Made by a program: the position numbers and the translations under genes. Shown here piece by piece: positions 40,353 through 49,644 of a DNA stretch of 64,000 nt. This DNA comes from UBA9647 sp049522195 (GTDB taxonomy: Bacteria > Bacteroidota > Ignavibacteria > UBA10030). Location: positions 4,076 to 68,075 of the forward strand of contig JBEKOB010000009.1 of NCBI GenBank assembly GCA_049522195.1, read 5' to 3'. The notes beneath the pieces were generated by a model, which was not told where the DNA came from, made no database searches, and saw only the letters and a list, made by a program, of their open reading frames with translations. Every line of letters starts with the position of its first letter. Position 1 is the stretch's first letter.

Positions 40353-42056
40353 TCAGAAATCCCTTTGCAGAGATCGCAGACCCACAACGAGAGCAAACGC
40401 ACTGAGTGCGGCAGACAGCATGTAGAGGGTCGTTGCAGGTGCAACGATGGTGGAAATGTCAAACGGGAGAAACTGAAACAACGATTGGAAATACTCTGTC
40501 AATGGAATGATGACGATCGACACCAGGGTCATCAAGTAGACAAGAGACATCAGGAACGTCAGCGTCGCTCCCTGTGATGATGCAATCCGGATCGGGTTCT
40601 TCTCTTTGAAGTTTGCAAAATAGCCACCAAGCCCGAGGTTGAGCGACACAAGGGTCAGCGATACCCAGAATGCGCTGTAGACGCCGAAGTACATCAGGAT
40701 AGGACGGCGCTCAGACATCCGTACAAACGGCGCGTTCGAAAACACCGCAACGAGCAGCGCAAGGGTCAAGACAATGAAAAATCCGATTGTGAACTTGATA
40801 AGATACGGCTTCTTCAAGTCCAGCGGTGCGCTGAGCTGGGTCCAGAATGATTTTCCTTCAATGCTGATTGCAGGGAACAGGAATCGAAGCGCCAGTGAAC
40901 AGCTGAGGAAGCCTCCAAACGCGTAGAGAATGAGATAGCCGACCGTCTGGATCTCGGTGACTCGCAGTTTCAGGTTGAGGTTGCCGACACTCACAGCAAA
41001 GACACCGACAAGCACAATCATCAGCGCCAGGTGAATCCACTGGCTCGATTCACGGAAGAACTGGAAATACTCCTTCTTGAGCAGAACTTCCATCTGAGGC
41101 CGCAATGAAGACGTTCTGCGAAAATCGAACACCTTCATCCGCTTCCCGGACTGAACAGTATTGCTCCTCGCCTGAAACTCGAACGTAACGAGCCAGCTCT
41201 TATAATAGAAACGGTGTGCCACATAGAGAACTACTCCAAACATTGCAGCGGTGAGGAGAAACAGTCGGGCTCCGTGGATGAAGGCGAGAGCACTGTTTCC
41301 CCGTGCAATGTAGAACAACACATTGGATACCCATGCGTTGGGAAGGTTGGCAAGAATTCCCGAATCGAGTCCCATCATGGATGCGCTGGTATCAAGGTTC
41401 AATCGCTGCCCGTATTCAACCAGCTCAATCGGGTTTGAGTATCTGAAGAACAGCGCGACCATGGCAATGTACAGGATCGCCAGGCCAGACATAACCTTCC
41501 GGAATCCCCACCTGCTTGCCACTTTCATGAGCGACATGAGAATCAGGACGGCAACGCAGGCGGACAGGAAGAGATACGGCAGAAGAACAAAAAACATGAC
41601 CGCGAGAAATGTCAGCGCTGAGTATCCGAAGTACGCACCGTACCCGAGAAGCGCCATGAAAACCATCAGAAAGAATGTGGCTGAGCTGTACAGAAAATTA
41701 TCGAGAAATTTCAGGACAAAGATCTGCGTAAAGGAGACGGGCTTCGTGAAGAGATAACCTACTTCTGAAGACTTGTAGAGCGTTGAATACGATACGATGA
41801 TGTTCCCCATGTTTACAGAGACGAACAGCACAAACAACATCATCGAGATGAAGCGGTGATAGACAAAAAGGCCGATCCTGGTTTGTTCGATGACGCTTTT
41901 CGTGACAGCGTATGCCAGAAGATACGCGGCGATCGAGAACGCTCCGAACACAGCGAGCGAACCAAATCCCCTGACGGCAGTCACCAATCTTCTGTCAAAT
42001 GTCGACTTGATGAAAGAAAGGAACTTGTATTTCAGAATGTGGAAGAATATTCCCAT
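40353..42056 (-). CDS. ABC exporter permease-like membrane protein
   Basis: 567 residues with about 12-14 hydrophobic helices and charged stretches between, e.g. the cytoplasmic loop KSWLVTFEFQARSNTVQSGKRMKVFDFRR. It lies 21 bases downstream of an ABC-type ATPase gene on the same strand and is surely its membrane partner. The size and helix number resemble the large ABC-2-type permeases of unknown substrate often seen in environmental genomes. Export of a lipid, polysaccharide or peptide is possible; the sequence does not say which. Confidence 0.8.
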   Translation of the reverse strand: MGIFFHILKYKFLSFIKSTFDRRLVTAVRGFGSLAVFGAFSIAAYLLAYAVTKSVIEQTRIGLFVYHRFISMMLFVLFVSVNMGNIIVSYSTLYKSSEVGYLFTKPVSFTQIFVLKFLDNFLYSSATFFLMVFMALLGYGAYFGYSALTFLAVMFFVLLPYLFLSACVAVLILMSLMKVASRWGFRKVMSGLAILYIAMVALFFRYSNPIELVEYGQRLNLDTSASMMGLDSGILANLPNAWVSNVLFYIARGNSALAFIHGARLFLLTAAMFGVVLYVAHRFYYKSWLVTFEFQARSNTVQSGKRMKVFDFRRTSSLRPQMEVLLKKEYFQFFRESSQWIHLALMIVLVGVFAVSVGNLNLKLRVTEIQTVGYLILYAFGGFLSCSLALRFLFPAISIEGKSFWTQLSAPLDLKKPYLIKFTIGFFIVLTLALLVAVFSNAPFVRMSERRPILMYFGVYSAFWVSLTLVSLNLGLGGYFANFKEKNPIRIASSQGATLTFLMSLVYLMTLVSIVIIPLTEYFQSLFQFLPFDISTIVAPATTLYMLSAALSAFALVVGLRSLQRDF

Positions 42057-42077
42057 GTGCGCGCGAGCCCTCGCTCC

Positions 42078-42797
42078 TTACTTCGTCAGTTCGAGGAACA
42101 CTGATTCGAACTTCCCGTCAAGCTTCTGCTTGTACGCCTGCAGGTGTTCCTGCGTTCCAAGGAACACCACCCGCCCGTCCTTGATGAATCCGACACGATC
42201 GCAAAGTTCTTCAGCGATCGGCAGACTGTGTGTCGACATGAAAATACTCACTCCCTGCCGCGCCATCATCTTGAGCGTTTCGCGGACAATCTTGACACTC
42301 TTGGGATCCAAGCCGATCATCGGCTCGTCGATGATCAGAACTCTGGGCTGGTGGACCAATGCGGCCGCGATCGTCACCCTCTGCCGCATACCCTGCGAAT
42401 AATCCTCCGTCCGCTTATCAACCCAATCCCCAATTTCAAAGTGCTCAATGACTTCTTCGATTTTCTCTGCAATCGCGCTCTTCTCCATCTTGTAGAGACC
42501 GCCAATGAAGTAGAGGAACTCTCTGCCGGTCAGCTTGTCATACAGGAACGGCTGATCGGGGACGTAGGACGTATAGGATTTCGCTTTGATCGGCTCCTTG
42601 ACCACATCAAAGCCGTTGATGAGAATCTCACCTTCGGTGGGAGAAAACAGTCCGGCCATCATCTTGATGGTGGTTGTTTTGCCCGCACCATTCGGACCAA
42701 GAAATCCAAAGAATTCCCCTGGCGGAACGACAAGCGAGATGTTGTCGACTGCTGTGAAGCTGCCGAACTTCTTTGTGACGTTTCGAAGTTCAATCAT
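42078..42797 (-). CDS. ABC transporter ATP-binding protein
   Basis: 239 residues from ATG 42797 (a GTG at 42806 is also in frame). All ABC motifs are present: Walker A GPNGAGKTTTIKMMAG, the Q-loop region VPDQPFLYDKLTGREFL, signature YSQGMRQRV, Walker B VLIIDEPMIGLD and the switch His in FMSTHSLP. The D-loop is LDPKSVK. It couples ATP hydrolysis to the permease encoded directly downstream. The family is the CcmA/NatA-like exporter ATPases. Upstream lies guaA, 68 bases away. Confidence 0.93.
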   Translation of the reverse strand: MIELRNVTKKFGSFTAVDNISLVVPPGEFFGFLGPNGAGKTTTIKMMAGLFSPTEGEILINGFDVVKEPIKAKSYTSYVPDQPFLYDKLTGREFLYFIGGLYKMEKSAIAEKIEEVIEHFEIGDWVDKRTEDYSQGMRQRVTIAAALVHQPRVLIIDEPMIGLDPKSVKIVRETLKMMARQGVSIFMSTHSLPIAEELCDRVGFIKDGRVVFLGTQEHLQAYKQKLDGKFESVFLELTK

Positions 42798-42864
42798 GAA
42801 ATTCACTAATTGGTGATAGAGAATTGTTCCCGCGGTTCCGGACTCATCTGCTGACGAATCGCCC

Positions 42865-44418
42865 TCATTCCCACTCGATGGTGGCAGGAGGCTTCGTGCT
42901 GATGTCGTACACTACGCGATTGATGCCGCGCAGCTCATTGGTGATACGATTTGAAATCTTTGCCAGCACATCGGATGGCATACGCGCCCAGTCCGCCGTC
43001 ATTCCGTCGACACTTGTCACAGCCCGGAGGGCGACAGTGTACTCGTACGTCCTTCCATCCCCCATCACCCCCACAGACTTAACCGGCAAAAGCACGACGA
43101 AAGCCTGCCAGATCTCGTTGTAGAGCCCGGCGTTCCTGATCTCTTCAATGAAAATATCGTCGGCCTCCCTCAGGAGGTCCAATTTCTCCTTCGTGATATC
43201 GCCAAGTACGCGCACAGCGAGGCCCGGACCCGGGAACGGGTGGCGTTCAATAAAGTGAGCCGGCAATCCAAGCATCTTCCCCACTTCACGGACTTCATCT
43301 TTAAAAAGCTCCCTGAATGGCTCAAGAAGCTTGAAGTTCATTTTCTCCGGCAGCCCGCCAACATTGTGATGCGTCTTGATGGTGACCGAAGGGCCTTTGA
43401 AGGAGGTCGACTCAATCACATCCGGGTAGAGTGTCCCTTGTGCGAGGTACTCGAATGCACCGTCGCTCCCCGCTATCTTCTTCGCCTCGAGTTCAAAGAC
43501 CTCGATGAAGGTGTTGCCGATGATCTTGCGCTTCTTCTCCGGGTCGACCACTCCCTGGAGCCTCGTCAGAAATGTATCCGACGCGTCAACATACGTCAGT
43601 TGGGTGTGGTACGTCTGGCGAAAGGTCTCGACAACCTGTTCGCTTTCCCCTTTCCGCATCAGGCCATTGTTGATGTGAATGCAATGAAGTTGATCGCCAA
43701 TTGCGTCGTGGAGCAGCACTGCAAGGACCGATGAATCCACTCCTCCACTCAAAGCGCACAACACGCGCGACGCGCCGATTCGCTCACGAATGTCTCGAGT
43801 GGATTGCTGAATGAAATGAGCGGGGGTCCAGTCCCCCTTGGCGCCGCACACATTGAAAAGGAAGTTTGCGAGCACCTTTTTCCCCTGCGGCGTATGTGCA
43901 ACCTCAGGGTGAAACTGAACACCGAAGATTTTTTTCGACGGATTACGAATCGCGCAAATCGGGGCGTTATCGGAATGCGCGATCGGTTCGAACCCAGCCG
44001 GCATCTGGCTGAGCGAATCTCCATGGCTCATCCAGACCGTCGTCGAACCGTCAAGTCCCGCCAGCAGATCATCACCTTTGTCGACGTGCAAGACCGCTTT
44101 TCCGAATTCTCTCCGTGCGAATGGATCAACTTTGCCTCCCAGCTGCTCCGCAATCAACTGAAGTCCGTAGCAGATCCCCAGCACGGGGATCCCCAACTCA
44201 AGAACTTCTGGCGACGGCTTTGGCGCGCCAGACTCATAGACACTCGAAGGTCCCCCGGAAAGTATGATCCCGGTCGGATGGAGATTTCGGATTTTCTCGA
44301 TGGAAATATTGAAGGGATGGATTTCAGAATAAACGCCCAATTCACGCACGCGACGGGCGATAAGTTGGGTGTATTGGGAGCCAAAATCGAGAACGAGGAG
44401 TAGCTCGGAATGCGTCAT
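42865..44418 (-). CDS. guaA: GMP synthase (glutamine-hydrolysing)
   Basis: 517 residues from ATG 44418 (a TTG two codons upstream is in frame). The N-terminal glutaminase has VLGICYGLQLIAEQLGG with the catalytic Cys83, and HPEVAHTP with the His-Glu pair. The ATP-pyrophosphatase domain has CALSGGVDSSVLAVLL, and the C-terminal dimerisation part ends INRVVYDISTKPPATIEWE. It aminates XMP to GMP. Normal length and complete. A weak hairpin lies upstream (AAACCAA/TTGGTTT at 44481-44516). No riboswitch was seen. Confidence 0.97.
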   Translation of the reverse strand: MTHSELLLVLDFGSQYTQLIARRVRELGVYSEIHPFNISIEKIRNLHPTGIILSGGPSSVYESGAPKPSPEVLELGIPVLGICYGLQLIAEQLGGKVDPFARREFGKAVLHVDKGDDLLAGLDGSTTVWMSHGDSLSQMPAGFEPIAHSDNAPICAIRNPSKKIFGVQFHPEVAHTPQGKKVLANFLFNVCGAKGDWTPAHFIQQSTRDIRERIGASRVLCALSGGVDSSVLAVLLHDAIGDQLHCIHINNGLMRKGESEQVVETFRQTYHTQLTYVDASDTFLTRLQGVVDPEKKRKIIGNTFIEVFELEAKKIAGSDGAFEYLAQGTLYPDVIESTSFKGPSVTIKTHHNVGGLPEKMNFKLLEPFRELFKDEVREVGKMLGLPAHFIERHPFPGPGLAVRVLGDITKEKLDLLREADDIFIEEIRNAGLYNEIWQAFVVLLPVKSVGVMGDGRTYEYTVALRAVTSVDGMTADWARMPSDVLAKISNRITNELRGINRVVYDISTKPPATIEWE

Positions 44419-44557
44419 ACCCAAATATAGGAAAAATCCTCTTCATTCGAAAGGTTGCTATCACTGAGCGTTCCAGACAGAAACCAACCTCGGCCGAGAA
44501 CATTAGAGATTGGTTTGTGAAACAGAGTTCGCGTCCAGTCCATTCCAAGCGCACTCG

Positions 44558-47014
44558 CTACTGTATCGTCACAATCATCTCGGTCCGGGCATCGGACATC
44601 TTCACCCAAACGCACTTCGAAGCCGCATCATATGTCCATCCTTTTGCGCCGCCCTCAAGAGCCACGACTTTGGGTATTGAGTCTCCCGAGAGTGTAACGG
44701 CCGAGGGCTGTTCATCGACACCGACGAGACGCACGACAAGAGAGCGGTCAGGATACTTGTAGCTCCCACTGACCTCACCAATGATCAGGTGCGGTTTGCC
44801 TTCTTTTCGGGTGAGTCGAACAGTCCTCTTCGCGTAGACGCCTTTTTCATACTCGAAGCTGCGGCCATCATCTTCATAGTATTCATAGCGTGCACTATCC
44901 GCAAGGAATACTGTGATTGTCAGCGGGTCAATCGATGATTGATCGGAAAACTGAAGAACCTGTTGCGTTGGAATCACTGCTCCGGCTTTCGCAAACATCG
45001 GGATCTTGTCGATGGGCGCCTCTACATCGACTCTCGTCCCTCCCTCATATCGTTTCCCGGTCCAGTAATCGTACCACTCTCCCTCTGGCAGCGTGATCGA
45101 TCGATTGCGAACCCCCGGCCAAAGCACCGGCGCAATGAGAAGCCCGTCGCCAAACATGAATTCCGTCGAATTGAAAGTGTAGTTGCGATCGTCGGGATAA
45201 TCGAACACAAGAGGTCGCAGCGGCGGGATGCCGGTTACGGACGCATCGTGCATGGCGGTGTAGAGGTATGGGAGGAGCGTGTAGCGAAGTTCGATCGTCC
45301 GCTTGTTGATCGCCTCGAACTCTGATCCGTACGACCATGGCTCCTGGTCTTTTGTGCCCCAGGCGGTATGGGTCCGCATCAACGGCGAGAAGACGCCCAG
45401 CTGCAACCACCGGGCGTACAGTTCACCGTCAGGGCTGTCCACAAACCCACCGATGTCTGTTCCAACGAAAGGCTGGCCCGAAATGCTGAGGTCGAGCATC
45501 ATCGGCACCGCCATCTGGAGATGCTCCCACGAAGAGATATTGTCCCCGGTCCATGCCGCGGAGAATCGTTGTCCGCCTGCATACGATGCGCGCGTCAGGA
45601 CGAACGGACGTTCAGCCGGCTTCAATGCCTTCACCCCCTCATAGGTTGCCTTCGTCATCTGCAATCCATAGAGATTGTGATTCTTGGCATGAGGAGTCTT
45701 CAACCCGTTATCATCATGGATCACGTCGAGATCAACTGTCTTTGTCGGCACATCGAACACGGAGGGTTCATTCATATCGTTCCAGAATCCACGCACACCA
45801 ACGCTTGTGAGGGCGTCAAAGTTTTTCCCCCACCATTCTCGCGCGTTCGCGTTCGAGAAGTCCGGAAACGCACACACTCCCGGCCACACCTTGCCCGTGT
45901 ACAGCCGACCGTCGGGATATTTCAGAAAATAGTTCCCAGCACTCCCCGTGAGGAACGCTGAGTAGGATGAATCGACCTTTATACCCGGGTCGATAATCGT
46001 CACGATCTTGAACCCGCTCTCCGACAAGTCCGCAATCATCTTCTTCGGACCGGGAAAATTCTTCTTGCTCCACGTGAAGATGCGATAGCCTTCCATGTAA
46101 TCGATGTCGAGGTAGATGACATCACACGGGATTTTTTTCAACCTGAAGTCGTCGGCCAGTTTTCGCACGCGGCTTTCCGGATAGTAGCTCCAGCGGCATT
46201 GCTGGTACCCGAGCGACCATTTGGGCGGCAGCGGCATCCGTCCGACGAGCTCTGTGAAGCGTTCAAGGATCTTTCTCGGCGTGGGTCCGGCGAAGAAATA
46301 GTAGTTTATCTCGCCGTCGACCGCTCCGAAGGAGTAGCGATCGGGGGATTCCTTCCCCATATCAAAGGAGGACCAATACGAATTGTCGAAGAAGATCCCG
46401 TACGCCCTGCCCCGATTGATACCGTAGAAAAATGGAATCGATTGGTAGAGCGGATCGGTGTCAGCTTTGTATGCGGGAATATCGGAATTCCACATCGTCA
46501 CGTGCTTGTACTTCCGATCAAGCGCTCCCGCCTTCTCTCCCAGACCATAGTACTCCTCCGATTGCGGCATGGATTTCCAGACACGCACGTCCTTGCCGCT
46601 CCATGAAATCCCTCGTTCGTCATCGTCCTTATTGAGAACCGTTCCGTACTGATCGAGAAAAGAAAACCTCAGGGGTTTCTTCCTGATGTGCACCACCATC
46701 TGCCCAGTTTCCAGACTGACTGCATCGTTCGATTCGTGCACGTCAAAGTGGACGCTTCTCCAGTCGTTCTTCACGACCGCCCACGATTGATCAGGCAGGA
46801 ATGTCCCTTCCTTCGCGACACGAATCCGGATAAGATCCGTCGCGAGTGCAACCATACGAATGACCGTCGCTCCGGACTTCAGTGTCAGACCGTCCTTTTC
46901 TGCCTTGTACGAATCAAGATCTCCGATCGATTGCCATTGTGCTCTTGCGGTGAAAAGCACTAGCAGCCCACAGAGCAACGAAAGAGACATGTTTCTCAGA
47001 TGTGGAGATTTCAT
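44558..47014 (-). CDS. Glycoside hydrolase family 31, secreted alpha-glucosidase-like
   Basis: 818 residues from ATG 47014; the open frame continues 70 codons upstream without family character, and AAAGGA lies before 47014. A signal peptide follows (MSLSLLCGLLVLFTARAQ). GH31 features: the N-terminal beta-sandwich, EYYGLGEKAGALDRK, LGYQQCRWSYYPESRV, DVIYLDIDYMEGYRIFTW, the nucleophile Asp413 in GFWNDMNEPSVF and the acid Asp in WTGDNISSWEHL. It cleaves alpha-glucosidic (possibly alpha-xylosidic) bonds of oligosaccharides outside the cytoplasm. It stands alone, divergent from the DUF6600 gene. Specificity within GH31 cannot be fixed by eye. Confidence 0.92.
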   Translation of the reverse strand: MKSPHLRNMSLSLLCGLLVLFTARAQWQSIGDLDSYKAEKDGLTLKSGATVIRMVALATDLIRIRVAKEGTFLPDQSWAVVKNDWRSVHFDVHESNDAVSLETGQMVVHIRKKPLRFSFLDQYGTVLNKDDDERGISWSGKDVRVWKSMPQSEEYYGLGEKAGALDRKYKHVTMWNSDIPAYKADTDPLYQSIPFFYGINRGRAYGIFFDNSYWSSFDMGKESPDRYSFGAVDGEINYYFFAGPTPRKILERFTELVGRMPLPPKWSLGYQQCRWSYYPESRVRKLADDFRLKKIPCDVIYLDIDYMEGYRIFTWSKKNFPGPKKMIADLSESGFKIVTIIDPGIKVDSSYSAFLTGSAGNYFLKYPDGRLYTGKVWPGVCAFPDFSNANAREWWGKNFDALTSVGVRGFWNDMNEPSVFDVPTKTVDLDVIHDDNGLKTPHAKNHNLYGLQMTKATYEGVKALKPAERPFVLTRASYAGGQRFSAAWTGDNISSWEHLQMAVPMMLDLSISGQPFVGTDIGGFVDSPDGELYARWLQLGVFSPLMRTHTAWGTKDQEPWSYGSEFEAINKRTIELRYTLLPYLYTAMHDASVTGIPPLRPLVFDYPDDRNYTFNSTEFMFGDGLLIAPVLWPGVRNRSITLPEGEWYDYWTGKRYEGGTRVDVEAPIDKIPMFAKAGAVIPTQQVLQFSDQSSIDPLTITVFLADSARYEYYEDDGRSFEYEKGVYAKRTVRLTRKEGKPHLIIGEVSGSYKYPDRSLVVRLVGVDEQPSAVTLSGDSIPKVVALEGGAKGWTYDAASKCVWVKMSDARTEMIVTIQ

Positions 47015-47221
47015 ACCGAATCCTTTCAAGAGACCTTCTTCCTCTGATGTCGGAGAAGCTACCGGTGTGCGAAGAAGATGATGTAATTTGCCTAAGTATT
47101 CAAGAACGTCTGGCCTCAATGAGGGTGTACTTTCCAGCCAACGGATTGGCGTGTGTTTAGGACAGAAGTCCTTGATTGACGGCCATTTTCGACCCCTATG
47201 ACGCACTTCGCTGGTGGCACG

Positions 47222-47242
47222 CACCTTGACTAAGTCAAGGTG
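47222..47242. promoter_or_regulatory. Perfect 10-1-10 palindrome upstream of the DUF6600 gene
   Basis: CACCTTGACT, a central A, and AGTCAAGGTG form a perfect inverted repeat. A one-base centre is too small for an RNA hairpin loop, so a binding site for a dimeric regulator is more likely. It ends 30 bases before the ATG and 208 bases from the divergent GH31 start. TTGACT within it could double as a -35 element. Confidence 0.55.
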
Positions 47243-47272
47243 GTGAGTGAAAAGACCTTTGCGAGGTGAGCC

Positions 47273-48550
47273 ATGAAAAATCTGCTGATGACACTTATCG
47301 TTTTCGGAACGATCACGACCGTCGCGAATGCCGCGACCCAGGATCCACAGGATTCTTCCACAAGTGTCTCTTCATCCTTCGGAGATGCTGGCTCCTTCTA
47401 TGATGCACTCGCGCCATACGGTGAGTGGCTGGAGATGGATGCAGGATTCTATGCGTGGCGACCGACGCACGTCCGAGAAGACTGGAGACCATATATGTTC
47501 GGTCACTGGGACTGGACAGACTACGGATGGTATTGGGTCTCCGACGAACCATTTGGCTGGGCAGTGTATCACTATGGACGCTGGTACAACGACAATAACT
47601 ACGGATGGATCTGGGTTCCCGATCGCACGTGGAGCCCTGCGTGGGTGGAGTGGCGTTACAACGACGATTACCTCGGCTGGGCTCCATTGCCGCCGTATGC
47701 CAGCTTCAGCCGGAACATCGGCATCCGTTTCACGACTCATTGGTTCGCTCCTTATCACTACTGGAATTTCGTGCGGTATCGTGATTTCACCTCTCACTTT
47801 GTCAACCGCCGAGTCTTGCCTATGGAATATACCCGACGACTCATTGGCTCCACTCGGACTGGCGGACGATACGACTTTGACGGTGGCCGGATCATCAACA
47901 GAGGGATCGATCGCGGAATTGTTGAGCGAAGAGGCGGAACTACACGGATAGACAGAATCGACGTGAGAGAAACAAATACTGTCGGCGAGAGAATCGTACG
48001 CGATCGCAATCAGGAAAGAATCGAAGTGTATCGACCGGATCGAACGGCGACGGGTCGGACACCGGAGCGCATCGAAGCACGCAGACCTGAGCGCGGGACC
48101 TCACTCGATTTGCAGAAGATCGAGCGAGCACCACGGGAGTCGGGGCGAACCGTCGAGCCAAGAGCACCGGAGCGTGGACGCACGGTGACACGAGAAGCGA
48201 ATCGGCCTCCGCAAGAGAGTGCCCGCCGTCCCGCGACGCCACAGCGGCGCGAAGAGTTCGTGCAGCGACCCCGGGTGGAAAGAAGAATTGAATTGCCGCA
48301 GGGTCCGACTGTGGACCGGCGAGAAGTTCAGCGACGCGGAGATGAACGGACGGCTTCATTACGCCGGGGGCAGGCACCACAGCGGCAAGAGCGTCGGGTT
48401 GTAGTCCGCGAACGGCAACAGCGTGAACAGCACCACGAAAGTGCAGCACCACGAGCGCGTGTTGAACAAAAACCCGCACCAAGTCAAAAGCATGAGAGTC
48501 CCCGGGGAAGTGAGCAAAGCCGAAGAGAAGGTGGGAGAAGAAGAAACTGA
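47273..48550 (+). CDS. Exported Trp/Tyr-rich DUF6600-type protein
   Basis: 425 residues with a signal peptide (MKNLLMTLIVFGTITTVANA). Residues about 40-145 are extremely rich in Trp and Tyr in a repeating pattern (YGEWLEMDAGFYAWRP, WDWTDYGWYWVSDEPFGWAVYHYGRW, NNYGWIWVPDRTW, YLGWAPLPPYA), the mark of the DUF6600 domain. From about residue 230 on the chain is a low-complexity tail of Arg, Glu, Gln and Pro (ERIEARRPERG, QRQERRVVVRERQQREQ), strongly basic. The role is unknown. GAGGTG before ATG is a good ribosome binding site. It is a single-gene unit with its own palindrome upstream and terminator downstream. Confidence 0.82.
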   Translation: MKNLLMTLIVFGTITTVANAATQDPQDSSTSVSSSFGDAGSFYDALAPYGEWLEMDAGFYAWRPTHVREDWRPYMFGHWDWTDYGWYWVSDEPFGWAVYHYGRWYNDNNYGWIWVPDRTWSPAWVEWRYNDDYLGWAPLPPYASFSRNIGIRFTTHWFAPYHYWNFVRYRDFTSHFVNRRVLPMEYTRRLIGSTRTGGRYDFDGGRIINRGIDRGIVERRGGTTRIDRIDVRETNTVGERIVRDRNQERIEVYRPDRTATGRTPERIEARRPERGTSLDLQKIERAPRESGRTVEPRAPERGRTVTREANRPPQESARRPATPQRREEFVQRPRVERRIELPQGPTVDRREVQRRGDERTASLRRGQAPQRQERRVVVRERQQREQHHESAAPRARVEQKPAPSQKHESPRGSEQSRREGGRRRN

Positions 48551-48574
48551 GCGATGGGGACTCTTTCACACAGC

Positions 48575-48608
48575 AACGGCGCCTGAGAAATCGGACGCCG
48601 TTTTTGTT
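48575..48608 (+). terminator. Rho-independent terminator of the DUF6600 gene
   Basis: AACGGCG (48575-48581) pairs with CGCCGTT (48596-48602) over a 14-base loop, followed by a T run (TTTTTGTTT). It lies 25 bases past the stop and also before the end of the convergent rluD gene. Confidence 0.88.
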
Positions 48609-48632
48609 TGTGCTGGACAAGCGAGCGCAGGA

Positions 48633-49643
48633 CTACAACCTCTTCAGAATCTCCTGCATGTCCTCAGGCAGTTCAGAGTCAAACTCAACGGACTCTTTTG
48701 TGGAAGGATGAACGAAGCCTATGGTCTTGGCATGAAGGGCCTGGCGTCCGATAATTCTCAACAAGTTCTGAGCTTGTTGGGCTCTCTTCCCTTCCAGCCC
48801 TCCCCACTGATAACTCCGGCCACCGTAGGTCGGATCTCCAAACACAGGGTGTCCAACGTGTGCCAGATGTACACGAATTTGGTGCGTACGACCTGTCCTG
48901 AGTTTCAAACGGATCAATGACAGGAAATCGAATTCCCTGATGACCTCGTAATCCGTCACTGCATGCTTTCCCTCTGCGGTGACGGCGACCTTCTTCCGAT
49001 CCCTCTTGCTTCTACCAAGGCTCGCATCAATCGTCCCTTTCTGCTGCTGAAACTTTCCCCAGACGATCGCCCAGTACTCCCTCGAAATTGTTCGGCGCGA
49101 AAACTGCTTTGCAAGCAGATGATGGGCAACATCATTTTTCGCCACGACCATTAGGCCGGTCGTGTCTTTATCCAGACGATGGACAATGCCAGGACGAGTC
49201 TCGGTGTTGACAGTGGAAAGCGAGTTGCAGTGGTAGAGCAGGGCGTTGACAAGCGTTCCCGTGTAATTGCCGTAGGCCGGATGTGTCACCATCCCGGCCG
49301 GCTTGTTCACGATCAGGAGCTGGTCATCTTCATAAACAATAGTAAGGGGAAGATTCTCGGCTTTTGCCTCAGGACGGGGAGGATGAGGCAAGGTAATGTC
49401 GATCACTTCGCCGGGGGCGATAGTGTGACTCGCTTTCACCTTCTTGTCGTTGACGAGGACGAATCCGGCATCGATGCCACTTCTGACCTTGCTACGCGTG
49501 GCATTCTGGATTTGATGCGTCAAGTAGACGTCGAGCCGTTCCTTCGACTGCTTGGCAGGAACGACGATGCGGATTTTCTCGAGCTCTTCTGTGTCGGGGG
49601 AGCCGGGGAAAGGGGAGGTTTTGGTTTTGGCAGTGACTGCCAT
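48633..49643 (-). CDS. rluD: RluA-family 23S rRNA pseudouridine synthase
   Basis: 336 residues. An S4 RNA-binding domain comes first (KERLDVYLTHQIQNATRSKVRSGIDAGFVLVND), then the catalytic domain with the active-site motif GIVHRLDKDTTGLMVVAKND and the later RTGRTHQIRVHLAHVGHPVFGDPTYGG. The S4 plus RluA layout fits RluD (pseudouridines in helix 69 of 23S rRNA) or a close relative; the exact target positions are an inference. It begins one base after the lspA stop codon, and the unit lspA-rluD follows ileS and the dksA-like gene, a common bacterial order. Confidence 0.9.
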   Translation of the reverse strand: MAVTAKTKTSPFPGSPDTEELEKIRIVVPAKQSKERLDVYLTHQIQNATRSKVRSGIDAGFVLVNDKKVKASHTIAPGEVIDITLPHPPRPEAKAENLPLTIVYEDDQLLIVNKPAGMVTHPAYGNYTGTLVNALLYHCNSLSTVNTETRPGIVHRLDKDTTGLMVVAKNDVAHHLLAKQFSRRTISREYWAIVWGKFQQQKGTIDASLGRSKRDRKKVAVTAEGKHAVTDYEVIREFDFLSLIRLKLRTGRTHQIRVHLAHVGHPVFGDPTYGGRSYQWGGLEGKRAQQAQNLLRIIGRQALHAKTIGFVHPSTKESVEFDSELPEDMQEILKRL

Positions 49644-49644
49644 A

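Noticed and set aside
42797..44418. Possible guanine riboswitch or attenuator around guaA
   Set aside because: No conserved purine-aptamer core was found in the 139 bases upstream of guaA.
44481..44516. Hairpin AAACCAA/TTGGTTT between guaA and GH31, with CTCGGCCGAG inside
   Set aside because: Could be a weak terminator of GH31, but there is no clear T run and the stem is only 7 bp; not enough to call.
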